Origin: Clostridia bacterium
GTDB taxonomy: Bacteria; Bacillota_A; Clostridia; Christensenellales; Aristaeellaceae
DNA: 28,025 nt
NCBI GenBank assembly: GCA_017518705.1
Contig: JAFWUC010000057.1
Span: 1-28,025, forward strand
Direction: 5' to 3'
Positions 14,907 to 23,371 of this stretch are shown here, in pieces. Under the pieces are notes generated by a model, which saw nothing but the letters and a program-made list of their open reading frames with translations, was not told the origin of the DNA and made no database searches. The translations under genes and the position numbers were made by a program. Position 1 is the first letter of the stretch, and the number at the start of each line of letters is the position of its first letter.

Positions 14907-15716
14907 TTATTCGGCGGCTGCAGGAGCGATGGTCAGGTCGCTGCCGAAGAAGTACTTGACGGACAGCGCGCTTATCACGCCTTCGCTGTTGAGCTCATCG
15001 AGCGCGGCGTTGATGGCGGCAACAAAGCTTTCGCTGTCGGCGCCCTTGGGCATTACCGCGCACACGCTGGTGGCGGAATTGTAATTGGAGGCGATCTTGA
15101 TGGGCGCGTCGGGGCGGGCGGTCATGTAGTCGATGTAGGAGACCTCTGCATTGATGGTCGCGTCCACGCGCTTGGTGATGAGCAGCTCGATGGTCATGTC
15201 GAAGTCGTCGATGCCCACGTTGGTGGCGCCGTAACTCTCTGCGAGCTCCGCGTAGGTGGAGGACATGGTGTTGGCGCTCTTCTTGCCGTCCAGGTCTTCA
15301 AAGGAGGCGATGCCCTCTTCGTCCGCGCGCACTATGAGCACCGCGTAGTTGTAGGCGTAAGGCGTGGAGAAGGCGAACTTCCCGGCCCTTTCCTCGGTGT
15401 AGTCGACGCCGTTGAACACTATGTCGTAGCGGCCCGCGTCCACGCCGGCGAAAATGCTGTCCCAGGGGCACTCCTCGAACACGGCTTCCACGCCCAGCTT
15501 CTCGGCCACGGCTTTGGCGACTTCCACGTCGAAGCCCATCAGCACGTCATCGTCGTCGTGGTAGGTCCAGGGCTTCCATACGCCCTCCATGGCCACGACC
15601 ATCTTACCGCTTTCCTGTATACGGGCCAGCAAGTCCTTATCCTCCGCATGGGAGGGAATCAGCATCAGTCCCAGCGCGAGAACCAGCGCCAGCGCGAGTG
15701 CGAATACTTTCTTCAT
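14907..15716 (-). CDS. Amino-acid ABC transporter substrate-binding protein
   Basis: A 269-residue SBP_bac_3 family protein that would capture a polar amino acid (cystine, glutamine or arginine type) outside the cell. Family features: GFDVEVAKAVAEKLGVE (~60-76), the ligand-ring region PWDSIFAGVDAGRYDIVFNGV (two blocks, ~84-104), and FSTPYAYNYAVL. The signal peptide ends ...PSHA at residue 24 and has no cysteine, so there is no lipobox; Gram-positive homologues are usually lipoproteins. GGAGGAATT precedes the ATG. It is the last gene of the operon, 38 bases after the ATPase gene, and no permease gene lies nearby. Exact ligand cannot be read; neighbouring cysteine metabolism makes cystine a fair guess only. 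Confidence 0.9.
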   Translation of the reverse strand: MKKVFALALALVLALGLMLIPSHAEDKDLLARIQESGKMVVAMEGVWKPWTYHDDDDVLMGFDVEVAKAVAEKLGVEAVFEECPWDSIFAGVDAGRYDIVFNGVDYTEERAGKFAFSTPYAYNYAVLIVRADEEGIASFEDLDGKKSANTMSSTYAELAESYGATNVGIDDFDMTIELLITKRVDATINAEVSYIDYMTARPDAPIKIASNYNSATSVCAVMPKGADSESFVAAINAALDELNSEGVISALSVKYFFGSDLTIAPAAAE

Positions 15717-15754
15717 TGCAAATTCCTCCTGTGTCGATATATCGCGAAGCGAGC

Positions 15755-16552
15755 TCAGCGCTCGCCCAACGTCTTAATGAATGCCTGGGCGCGGGGCGAT
15801 TTGGGAGAATCGAAAAACTCCTTTGACGGGCCTTCCTCGGCGATCACGCCGCCGTCCATGAATATCACCCGGTCCGCGACGTTGCGGGCAAAGTTCATCT
15901 CGTGGGTGACCACAAGCATGGTCATGCCCTCCGCCGCCAGGTCCTGCATGACCTGGAGCACTTCGCCTATCAGCTCCGGGTCGAGCGCGCTGGTGGGCTC
16001 GTCGAAGTAGATGATCTCGGGCTTGTACACCAGGCTGCGGGCGATGGCCACCCGCTGCTGCTGGCCGCCGGAGAGCTGGGACGGATAGTAGTCGCAGCGC
16101 TCGCCCAGACCCACCTTTTCCAGCGCTTCCCGGCCCAGCTTAAGCGCGTCTGCCTTGCTGGCGCCCCGGGCGGTTATAAGCCCCTCTATCACGTTGCCAA
16201 GCGCGGTGCGGTTCGAGAACAGGTTGTAGCTCTGGAACACGAAGCCCGTCTTTTTCCTGAGGCGGTTTATGTCCCGGCGGCGCATGCGGCTTAAGTCGAA
16301 ATCCTCGCCGTCGAAGGTGAAGGTGCCCGAGTCCGCCTTTTCAAGGAAGTTCAGGCAGCGCAGAAGCGTGGTCTTTCCGGAACCGGATGGGCCTATTATA
16401 GCAACGACTTCGCTTTTGTCAACACTCAGATCGATGCCTTTGATAACTTCTGAGGCGGAAATGTCCGTATTCCGCTTTTTGAACAGCCTGTCGCGCCAGG
16501 TGACTTCCGGGCGGAAACTCTTGTGCAGGTCTTTTACGGAGATTATAGGCAT
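15755..16552 (-). CDS. Polar amino-acid ABC transporter ATPase
   Basis: A 265-residue GlnQ/TcyN-type importer ATPase. Walker [10 protein letters not shown] (54-62), Q-loop FVFQSYNLF, signature LSGGQQQR (160-167), Walker [13 protein letters not shown] (180-191) and switch His217 are intact. Residues ~14-35 ([14 protein letters not shown]...) form an insertion between the first strand and Walker A that makes it longer than the usual ~245. The gene lies 9 bases after the MATE gene and before the binding protein. Importers of this class need a permease with an EAA loop; none is encoded in the window, so it must use one encoded elsewhere or the locus has lost it. Confidence 0.93.
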   Translation of the reverse strand: MPIISVKDLHKSFRPEVTWRDRLFKKRNTDISASEVIKGIDLSVDKSEVVAIIGPSGSGKTTLLRCLNFLEKADSGTFTFDGEDFDLSRMRRRDINRLRKKTGFVFQSYNLFSNRTALGNVIEGLITARGASKADALKLGREALEKVGLGERCDYYPSQLSGGQQQRVAIARSLVYKPEIIYFDEPTSALDPELIGEVLQVMQDLAAEGMTMLVVTHEMNFARNVADRVIFMDGGVIAEEGPSKEFFDSPKSPRAQAFIKTLGER

Positions 16553-16561
16553 AGGGACCTC

Positions 16562-17944
16562 TTACAGCTTGATGTCCAGGTATTTGCCCGCCCTGACCCG
16601 GCGGTACATGAGCAGCGTGCGCACGTAGGCGTCGATCACGAAGGCGATCCAGGGGCCGGTGTAGGCGAAGTAGAACTGCGGGAACGCCTTGTTCAGCGGG
16701 TAGCACAGCGCCCAGGTGAGCAGGGGGCGCAGTATGGCGACGGAGATCAGGGAGCACAGCGCCACGAATTTGACGTCTCCCGCGCCCCGCAGGCAGCCGG
16801 AGTAGATCACGCGGCCGTTCTGGGGGATGATGCCGAACAGTATCACTATGAACGCCATGGACGCGCCGGTTATGACGACTTCCTTGTCGGTGAACAGGCG
16901 GGCCAGGTCTTTCCTGAGGAAGAAGAACAGCACTATCAGCACACAGGAGATGATCAGACCCATCTGGGAGCAGATCCTGGCGTAGCCCCGCGCCTTGTCC
17001 TTGCGCTTTTCGCCCAGTGACACGCCCGTGAGCGTGGCGCCCGCGGTGGCCACACCGTCGCCCAGGCAGAAGCTCAGGGAAGTGACCTGGCCGATGATGG
17101 TGTTGGAGGTGAGGGCGTCGGCGTTTATGCCCGCGATCAGGCGGTTGTTCATGAAAAAGCCGACCCTGAGCGCCGCGCTTTCGGCGATGGAGGATGAACC
17201 CACCTTTAACAGCCCCAGCACCGTGCGCCGGTCGAAGCCCTTCAGGCGGGGCCGCAGCTTAAGGTAGCCGCTGGGGCGGGTTATCACGTACAGCGATATC
17301 ATGCACGCCACCATGCTGCCTATGTCCGTGGCCAGCGCCGCGCCTCTGACTTCCAGCGCGGGGAAGCCGAAATGCCCGCCGATCAGGCAGTAGTTCATTA
17401 TCACGTTGACGATGTTGGCGCTCATGTTGGTGACCATGGTCACCCGGGTGTTGCCCGTGGCACGGAGCGCCGCGCACAGGCACAGGTTCCAGCAGTTGAA
17501 GGGCAGGCCCAGCGCCACCACCTGCAGGTACTGCACCGCCATGACGGTGGTGTCCCCGTCGCCGCCCGCCAGGCGGATGATGGGCTTTGCCAGGAAAAAG
17601 CCGGTCAGCGCGATAAGTATGCCCACGGCGGTTATCAGCAGCATGGACAGGCTCAGCGCGTCGTTGGCGCCCTGGCGGTCGTCCTCGCCCCGCCGGCGGC
17701 TCACCAGCGCGGTGGTGCCCACGCACAGCGCCTGCGCCAGTATGAGCAGTATCATGCGGGGCTGGGAGGTCAGGTTCACCGACGCGATGGCATACTCGTG
17801 CACCTGCTTGACCATTATGGTGTCCACGGTGCCGATTATGGACAACAGCGCGCCTTCCAGCGCCGCGGGCCAGGCGATTGACAGGGCGCTGCGGCGCATC
17901 AGGCCGTCCGTATATATGCCGTTGTCGACTTTAGCAGCCTGCAT
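16562..17944 (-). CDS. MATE family transporter
   Basis: A 460-residue polytopic membrane protein, about 12 segments in two homologous MatE halves (residues ~20-220 and ~240-450). Family signs: the N-terminal SIAWPAALEGALLSIIGTVDTIMV helix, LSLSMLLITAVGILIAL, and the second-half SFCLGDGVATAGATLTGVSLGE. MATE proteins export drugs, metabolites or lipid-linked compounds in exchange for Na+ or H+. The start ATG overlaps the ribU stop (TAATG). In an operon led by the ion-pumping Rnf complex, an ion-gradient-driven exporter is plausible as a user of that gradient. The substrate is unknown. Confidence 0.93.
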   Translation of the reverse strand: MQAAKVDNGIYTDGLMRRSALSIAWPAALEGALLSIIGTVDTIMVKQVHEYAIASVNLTSQPRMILLILAQALCVGTTALVSRRRGEDDRQGANDALSLSMLLITAVGILIALTGFFLAKPIIRLAGGDGDTTVMAVQYLQVVALGLPFNCWNLCLCAALRATGNTRVTMVTNMSANIVNVIMNYCLIGGHFGFPALEVRGAALATDIGSMVACMISLYVITRPSGYLKLRPRLKGFDRRTVLGLLKVGSSSIAESAALRVGFFMNNRLIAGINADALTSNTIIGQVTSLSFCLGDGVATAGATLTGVSLGEKRKDKARGYARICSQMGLIISCVLIVLFFFLRKDLARLFTDKEVVITGASMAFIVILFGIIPQNGRVIYSGCLRGAGDVKFVALCSLISVAILRPLLTWALCYPLNKAFPQFYFAYTGPWIAFVIDAYVRTLLMYRRVRAGKYLDIKL

Positions 17945-18600
17945 TATTCGGATTTCCTGATCAGGGGAGAGATGCCTTTGTAAAGCGGGTAGGTGATCAC
18001 GCAGATGACCGCGCCTTTAAGCAGGTTAAAGGGCACGGTGGCGTAGGCGATGAGTTTGCCTATAGAGGTGACGGAGGGGATGAGCTTCGCCATCATGGCT
18101 ATGATCTTCTCCTCGGAAAGGTGCATCACGTCCACGTAGAAGGGGATCATGATCCAGTAGTTGACTATGGCGCCCGCCGCCGCCATGGCGATGACGGAGA
18201 GGATGAAGGCGCATATAAGCTTCCACACGTCCAGGCTTTCGTGCCTTAAGATGAATATGGAGCGGGAGGAAGCGGCCTTGCCGTCTTTCCTCGCCAGCAG
18301 GGCGCACATGCCCCACAGGCTGAGCACCAGCGCGGCAGAAGTAACGAAGTCCGCAAGTTCGCCCACGCCCATGCTGCTGGAGTGCAAAAGGCCCGTAAGG
18401 TCCTTTATCGCGAGCACTATCAGTGCATCTATGGGCCCGCCCAGCAGCGCCGCGACCATGACGGGCACGGTGGAGAAGTCCAGCTTGTAAATGGGCGGGA
18501 ACACGGGGATGCCGGGAATGAAGTACAATACCGCGCTCAGCGCCGCCAAAGCGGCGACCCGGGCGATGCGGCGCGGGGTTATGTTGGAAGAAAGACTCAT
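17944..18600 (-). CDS. ribU: ECF riboflavin transporter S component RibU
   Basis: A 218-residue, roughly six-helix membrane protein that binds riboflavin and works with the shared EcfAAT energising module, which is not in this window. The conserved region YKLDFSTVPVMVAALLGGP (~38-56) and the KDLTGLL...MGVGELADF block (~66-85) are typical of RibU/FmnP. It overlaps the upstream FAD synthetase by four bases (ATGA) and the downstream MATE gene by one. Being inside the operon it has no FMN riboswitch of its own. Its position after rnf and FAD synthetase suggests flavin supply for the Rnf complex. Confidence 0.92.
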   Translation of the reverse strand: MSLSSNITPRRIARVAALAALSAVLYFIPGIPVFPPIYKLDFSTVPVMVAALLGGPIDALIVLAIKDLTGLLHSSSMGVGELADFVTSAALVLSLWGMCALLARKDGKAASSRSIFILRHESLDVWKLICAFILSVIAMAAAGAIVNYWIMIPFYVDVMHLSEEKIIAMMAKLIPSVTSIGKLIAYATVPFNLLKGAVICVITYPLYKGISPLIRKSE

Positions 18601-19118
18601 ATCTGCCTCTTGATGTCTGACTGCTTAAGCTCTCTGAGCAGTGTGGAAGAGATCTTTACGGGAGCGGCGTCCGGCGACAGAGTGACGGTCACCAGCGGCA
18701 CGATCACGGTGTCTATGCCCCTTTGACCGGCCAGCTGCTTGAGCGTCAGGGCGCTGCCGCTGCCCTTTGCGCCGAAAGTATAGTCCTCCCCGCACACGAA
18801 GGCGGCGGGGGAATGGTCGCGTATGAGCGCGGAAACGAAATCCTCGGGGGAAGTGTCCGCGAGCGCCTTGGTGAAATGCACGGCGCACACCTCGTCCACG
18901 CCCGTCTTTTTAAGGGCGGCAAGCTTTTCCTCAAAGCTCATAAGCGGCACCGGGGCGCGCCCCAGCACGCTTTTCGGGTTCTCTATGAAGGTGTACACCA
19001 TACTGCGGGCGCCTCTGGCTTTCGCAAGGCTGATCGCCTCGTTTATGACCGCCATGTGGCCCGCGTGCAGGCCGTCGAACATGCCCAGGGCGATAACGGT
19101 ATCAGAAGATCTGGTCAT
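18597..19118 (-). CDS. Stand-alone FAD synthetase (FMN adenylyltransferase) domain
   Basis: A 173-residue nucleotidyltransferase equal to the N-terminal half of bifunctional RibF. The nucleotide-binding GMFDGLHAGH block (12-21) and the later GEDYTFGAKGSG and KISSTLLRELK blocks match RibF. The C-terminal riboflavin kinase domain (about 130 residues) is absent, and the following gene does not supply it, so the enzyme would convert FMN to FAD only. The coding region overlaps rnfB by 17 bases and ribU by four, showing tight co-translation. The reading frame shows no sign of a frameshift, so this is a true short form and not a broken ribF. Another gene elsewhere would be needed for riboflavin kinase. 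Confidence 0.88.
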   Translation of the reverse strand: MTRSSDTVIALGMFDGLHAGHMAVINEAISLAKARGARSMVYTFIENPKSVLGRAPVPLMSFEEKLAALKKTGVDEVCAVHFTKALADTSPEDFVSALIRDHSPAAFVCGEDYTFGAKGSGSALTLKQLAGQRGIDTVIVPLVTVTLSPDAAPVKISSTLLRELKQSDIKRQI

Positions 19119-19911
19119 GCCTTACGCCGTCGGTGATCGCCTGGGAGGGGCATACGGACGCGCACTTGCCGCATCCGATGCACTTGTCGGGATCTATGCG
19201 GGCGAAGCCGTTCTCCACCGTGATGGCATCGGCGGGGCAGTTCTTCTTGCACAGCCCGCAGCCCATGCAGGCGTGCATGCACACCTTGCGGGCCTCCCTG
19301 GCCACGTCGGAGTTGCGGCAGCGCACTATGTGCCTCTGCCTCTGGGGCAGCAGCTTTATCACGCCGCGGGGGCACGCCTTCACGCACTCGCCGCAGGCGC
19401 GGCACAGGTCTTCGTCTATGATGCACAGGCCGTTGTACATCTTTATCGCGCCGAAAGCGCAGTGCGCCATGCAGTCGCCCAGGCCGATGCAGCTGAAGCG
19501 GCACTGCTTGGGGCCGCCCGCTATGCCGGAAGCCACCATGCAGCTTTTGTAGCCGTCGTACAGGTAGCGCTCCTTGGCGATGCCCGCGGAGCCCTGGCAC
19601 AGCACCCGGGCCACCATGCGCTCGCCCGTTTCGGCGGTGACGCCCATGATCTCGGCTATCTTTTTCGCGCCCGCTTCGCCCGCGGGAGCGCAGCCGTTCA
19701 CCGGCGCCTCGCCCTTGACCACGGCGGCAGCGAAGCCGTCGCAGCCGGGGAAGCCGCACGCGCCGCAGTTGGCGCCGCCCAGGCAGGCGCGCACCTGTTC
19801 GATCCTTTCGTCCACGGGCACGCTGAACTTCTTGCCCGCGTATGTGAGCACCAGGCCGAATATCAGCCCCAGCAGCCCCAGCGTCAGGGCGGAAACGATA
19901 ATGACCGTCAT
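19102..19911 (-). CDS. rnfB: Rnf complex subunit RnfB (multi-cluster ferredoxin)
   Basis: The electron-entry subunit of the ferredoxin:NAD+ oxidoreductase Rnf. The 269-residue protein has one N-terminal membrane helix (~3-25), the Fe-S domain with Cys43, Cys49, Cys52, Cys57 and Cys74, then a series of ferredoxin-like clusters: Cys137/141/147/151, CxxCxxCxxxCP at 170-180, 215-225 and 244-254. These would hold about five [4Fe-4S] clusters, as in the long clostridial RnfB and unlike the shorter proteobacterial form. It is the last rnf gene, 12 bases after rnfA, and overlaps the FAD synthetase gene. Assignment secure. Confidence 0.96.
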   Translation of the reverse strand: MTVIIVSALTLGLLGLIFGLVLTYAGKKFSVPVDERIEQVRACLGGANCGACGFPGCDGFAAAVVKGEAPVNGCAPAGEAGAKKIAEIMGVTAETGERMVARVLCQGSAGIAKERYLYDGYKSCMVASGIAGGPKQCRFSCIGLGDCMAHCAFGAIKMYNGLCIIDEDLCRACGECVKACPRGVIKLLPQRQRHIVRCRNSDVAREARKVCMHACMGCGLCKKNCPADAITVENGFARIDPDKCIGCGKCASVCPSQAITDGVRHDQIF

Positions 19912-19923
19912 ATCCCTGCCCTC

Positions 19924-20499
19924 CTATACCAGGCCGTTAAAGCCCATGAACGCCATCGCCATGAGCCCGGCGGTCACCAGGCTTATGGGGAAGCCCTTCA
20001 TGCACTCGGGTATCTTGGAAGACTCCAGCCTCTCGCGCACGCCCGCCATAAGGGTTATGGCCAGCAGGAAGCCTATGCCGCCGAAGCAGCCGCTCACCAC
20101 GGAGTAGATCAGGTTGTAGTCGTTGTTCACGTTCAGGGTAGCCACGCCCAGCACCGCGCAGTTGGTGGTGATCAGGGGCAGGTAGATGCCCAGCGCGCTG
20201 TACAGGGAGGGGGACGCCTTTTTAAGGAACATCTCCACGAACTGCACCAGCGCCGCGATCACCAGAATGAAGGAGATGGTCTGCATGAAGCTCAGGCTCA
20301 GGGGCAGCAGCACGAAGTGGTAGACGATGTAGGTTATCAGGGACGCCAGCGTCATAACGAAGGTGACGGCGACGCCCATCGACACGGCGGTCTCCACCTT
20401 GTTGGACACGCCCAGGAAGGGGCAGCAGCCTAAAAAGCGGGAGAAGATAAAGTTGTTGGTGATAACGCAGCTCACCATGAACAGCAGCAGCTTGAGCAT
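19924..20499 (-). CDS. rnfA: Rnf complex subunit RnfA
   Basis: A 191-residue integral membrane subunit with six helices. RnfA and RnfE are related and inverted in the membrane; together they hold a [2Fe-2S] cluster through paired cysteines. Here the ligand motifs are FLGCCPFLG (Cys25/26) and TTNCAVLG (Cys114). The gene begins directly after rnfE (stop at 20500, start at 20499). Length and motifs match the family. Confidence 0.96.
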   Translation of the reverse strand: MLKLLLFMVSCVITNNFIFSRFLGCCPFLGVSNKVETAVSMGVAVTFVMTLASLITYIVYHFVLLPLSLSFMQTISFILVIAALVQFVEMFLKKASPSLYSALGIYLPLITTNCAVLGVATLNVNNDYNLIYSVVSGCFGGIGFLLAITLMAGVRERLESSKIPECMKGFPISLVTAGLMAMAFMGFNGLV

Positions 20500-21132
20500 T
20501 TATCTGGCCTCCTCCCTTATCCTCTTTAAGCGGAACTTGTTCATCACGGCGTTGAATATGCCCAGCATCAGCCCGAACGTCAGGAAGCCGCCGCTGGCGA
20601 GCACCATGAGCAGCATGGGCTGGTAGGAAGCGCCGAGTATGTCGATGCCGAAGATGGAGCCGTTGCCCAGCAGTTCCCTGACCGCGCCTATCAGCGTGAG
20701 CGCCAGGGTGAAGCCCACGCCCATGCCCAGGCCGTCCACCGCGCTGTCCAGCACCGGGTTTTTGCTGGCGAACGCCTCCGCGCGGGCGAGGATGATGCAG
20801 TTGACCACGATCAGGGGGATGAATATGCCCAGCGCCGCATACAGGGAAGGCAGATACGCCTGCATAATCAGCTGTATCATGGTGACGAAGGTGCATATGA
20901 CCACTATGAACGCGGGGATCCTGACCCGGTCGGGAATGAACTTCCTGAGCAGGGAGATCACCGTGTTGGAGCCTATCAGCACGAAGGTGGCCGCGGCGCC
21001 CATGCCAAGGCCGTTGAGCGCGCTGGTGGTAACCGCCATGGTGGGGCAGGTGCCCAGCACCAGCCGGAAGGTGGGGTTCTCGGTTATAACGCCGTTCAGG
21101 AAGATCTTTGAAAGCTTGTTGTCCTTGCCCAT
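20500..21132 (-). CDS. rnfE: Rnf complex subunit RnfE
   Basis: A 210-residue integral membrane subunit, homologous to RnfA. The cluster cysteines are in LGTCPTMAVTT (Cys29) and VVNCIILARAEAFA (Cys112). The open frame extends further upstream but the true start is the ATG at 21132, because it follows GAGGGAGG, gives the standard MGKDNKLSKIFLNG N-terminus, and overlaps the rnfD stop as TGATG. The added upstream residues would be a frame-shifted reading of rnfD. Confidence 0.95.
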   Translation of the reverse strand: MGKDNKLSKIFLNGVITENPTFRLVLGTCPTMAVTTSALNGLGMGAAATFVLIGSNTVISLLRKFIPDRVRIPAFIVVICTFVTMIQLIMQAYLPSLYAALGIFIPLIVVNCIILARAEAFASKNPVLDSAVDGLGMGVGFTLALTLIGAVRELLGNGSIFGIDILGASYQPMLLMVLASGGFLTFGLMLGIFNAVMNKFRLKRIREEAR

Positions 21133-22046
21133 CAGTTCTTCGCCTCCCTCTTGGAGTGGCCGTACACCCTGTGGGGGATATACCTGTCCAGCAGGGGCGT
21201 AAGCAGGTTCATGAACAGCACCGCGTAGGTGGCGCCTTCGGGGTACGCGCCCCATTTGCGTATGATGATGGTTATAATGCCTATGCCGGAAGCGTACACC
21301 ATCTGCGCGCCCCGGGTCATGGGGGAGGTGGTGTAGTCGTTGGCCATGAACGCCGCGGCGAAGATGATGCCGCCGCTGAGCACGTGGTAGATGGGATCGA
21401 AGCCCACTATCCACGCCATCACGAAGGCGGAAAGGATGGTGAACACGGGGATGCGCCAGGTGACGGTGCGGCTCACGATCAGGTACACAAGGCCCACGAT
21501 TATGGCCAGCTTGCAGGTCTCGCCGATAACGCCCGGTATGCGCCCGATCAGCAGGTCCAGGTAGCTGAACTGGCTCTGGGCGCCTTCCGCCAGGGGAGTG
21601 GCGCTGGACACGCCGTCAATGCCTATGTGGCGGGTCATCACCATGGGCCAGGAGGCCAGCAGCATGGCGCGCGCCGCGAGGGCGGGGTTTATGAAGTTGT
21701 CGCCTATGCCGCCGAAGAGCTCCTTGACCACGATTATGGCGAAGGCGCTACCCACCACCAGCATCCACCAGGGCGCTTCGGGGGTCACGCACAGGGCGAG
21801 GATCATGCCCGTCACCAGGGCGGAACAGTCCTTGATCCTGACGGGGCGGTTGGTCAGGCGCTGCCACAGGTATTCGCTCACCACCGCGCTCAGCATCGAC
21901 ACGAGTATGAGCACCAGCGCCTTGTAGCCGTAATTGTATACGCCGAAGGCGGCGGAGGGCAGCAGCGCGATTATCACATTCAGCATCAGCCGCGTGGAGG
22001 ACTGGGGCGAACGCAGGTGCGGGGAAGTGGACAGTCTCAGCGTCAT
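21132..22046 (-). CDS. rnfD: Rnf complex subunit RnfD
   Basis: A 304-residue NqrB/RnfD-type membrane subunit with about ten helices, thought to form part of the ion path. Thr150 in DGVSSATPL is the expected covalent FMN attachment site. KDCSALVTGMILAL and GGIGDNFINPALAARA are family blocks. Its ATG overlaps the rnfC stop (TGATG) after GGAGG. No apbE gene, whose product attaches the FMN, is present in the window. Confidence 0.95.
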   Translation of the reverse strand: MTLRLSTSPHLRSPQSSTRLMLNVIIALLPSAAFGVYNYGYKALVLILVSMLSAVVSEYLWQRLTNRPVRIKDCSALVTGMILALCVTPEAPWWMLVVGSAFAIIVVKELFGGIGDNFINPALAARAMLLASWPMVMTRHIGIDGVSSATPLAEGAQSQFSYLDLLIGRIPGVIGETCKLAIIVGLVYLIVSRTVTWRIPVFTILSAFVMAWIVGFDPIYHVLSGGIIFAAAFMANDYTTSPMTRGAQMVYASGIGIITIIIRKWGAYPEGATYAVLFMNLLTPLLDRYIPHRVYGHSKREAKN

Positions 22047-23371
22047 CAGCCTTTACCTCCGTTCATTTTGGCCTGTATGGCCAGTTTTTGCTTGACTATC
22101 TTGAATGAAGCGGTGAGCCAGCGGCGGGAGGGGCACTCGTAGGAGCAGCAGCCGCACAGTATGCAGTCGTTCACGTACAGCTTTTTGGCTTCCTCCAGCT
22201 TGTCCGCGTCCGCGGCGCGCTTGATCAGGTAGGGGTTGAGGCCGATGGGGCAGGCGGCCACGCATTTGCCGCAGCGGATGCAGGGGCCTTCGTCGATGGA
22301 CTTTGAGTCCTTCACGCTGTAGACCACTATGCCGTTGGTGCTCTTGGCCATGGGCAGGTCGGTGCCGGGCAGGCACAGCCCCGTCATGCCGCCGCCGAAG
22401 GCGATCTTGCCGGGCTCGGCGCTGTAGCCTTCGCACGCGCCGATCATGTCCTCCACCACGGTGCCTATCCTGACCCGCAGGTTGGAGGGCTTGTTCACGC
22501 AGCCAGTGACCGTGGTAACGCGGCTAATCAGGGGCTTTCCGTACACCACCGCGTCGTATATGGCGGCGCAGGTGCCCACGTTGACCACCACCGCGCCCAC
22601 GTCTATGGGCAGCTTGCCGAAGGGCACCTGCCGCTTTAAGACGGCGTTTATGAGCTGCTTTTCGCCGCCCTGGGGGTACTTGGTCTTAAGCACCTGCACC
22701 GTGACGCCCTTAGCGTTCAGCGCCAGGCGCTTTAGGTTGGCTATGGCGTCGGGCTTGTTGTCCTCGATGCAGATTATGCCCTTTTCGCTGTTCAGGGCGC
22801 GCATCACGGCCCTCAAGCCGCCGATTATCTTTTCGCCCTGCTCCAGCATCAGCCGGTGGTCGCAGGTCAGGTGCGTTTCGCACTCCGCGCCGTTTACTAG
22901 CACCGCCTCGCACTTCTGGTCGGGCTTTATGGAAAGCTTGACATGGGTGGGGAAGCTGGCGCCGCCCATGCCGCAGATGCCCGCGTTCTTTATGGCGGGC
23001 ACTATCAGCGCGGGGTCTACCGACTCCACGCTGCCCAGGGGGGTGAGCTCGGTCCACTTGTCCTCGTAGTCGTTGGCGATGGTGATGCACTCAACGTTGC
23101 CTTCGCCCAGGTACGGGATCATGCTGACGTTCGTCACTTCGCCGGACACGCTGGCGTGCACGGGGATGCCCAGGAAACCCACGGGCTCGGCGATGACCTG
23201 GCCCATGAGCACCTTGTCGCCCTTCTTGACTATGGGCTTGGAAGGCGCGCCTATGTGCATGGAGGTGATAAGGCGCACCTCGTCGCTCACGAAGTCGCGT
23301 ATGGGGCTGGTCTTGGTGGCGTTCTTGTTAGCGTAGGACAGATGCACGCCCCGCTTGAATGTGAGCTTCAT
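22046..23371 (-). CDS. rnfC: Rnf complex subunit RnfC (NADH-side)
   Basis: The 441-residue peripheral subunit that passes electrons to NAD+. It has a glycine-rich nucleotide/FMN-binding region with GICGMGGASFPTHVK (131-145), similar to the 51-kDa subunit of complex I, and two [4Fe-4S] motifs: Cys364/367/370/374 in CIRCGKCVAACP and Cys403/406/409/413 in CILCGCCSYECP. The start follows the rnfG stop without a gap and has GGAGGCGCAC-type ribosome site within the rnfG end. Assignment secure. Confidence 0.96.
   Translation of the reverse strand: MKLTFKRGVHLSYANKNATKTSPIRDFVSDEVRLITSMHIGAPSKPIVKKGDKVLMGQVIAEPVGFLGIPVHASVSGEVTNVSMIPYLGEGNVECITIANDYEDKWTELTPLGSVESVDPALIVPAIKNAGICGMGGASFPTHVKLSIKPDQKCEAVLVNGAECETHLTCDHRLMLEQGEKIIGGLRAVMRALNSEKGIICIEDNKPDAIANLKRLALNAKGVTVQVLKTKYPQGGEKQLINAVLKRQVPFGKLPIDVGAVVVNVGTCAAIYDAVVYGKPLISRVTTVTGCVNKPSNLRVRIGTVVEDMIGACEGYSAEPGKIAFGGGMTGLCLPGTDLPMAKSTNGIVVYSVKDSKSIDEGPCIRCGKCVAACPIGLNPYLIKRAADADKLEEAKKLYVNDCILCGCCSYECPSRRWLTASFKIVKQKLAIQAKMNGGKG

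Noticed and set aside
18597..18620. FMN riboswitch before ribU
   Set aside because: ribU starts four bases inside the preceding gene, leaving no leader; no FMN-element pattern is seen.
18597..19118. Truncated or frameshifted ribF pseudogene
   Set aside because: The frame is clean from start to stop and ends in overlap with ribU; no riboflavin kinase remnant lies in any frame downstream, so it looks like a genuine single-domain gene.
18823..20433. 536-codon + strand frame opposite FAD synthetase, rnfB and rnfA
   Set aside because: The - strand genes have clear motifs and overlapping operon junctions; the + frame is a shadow rich in Ala/His/Gly.
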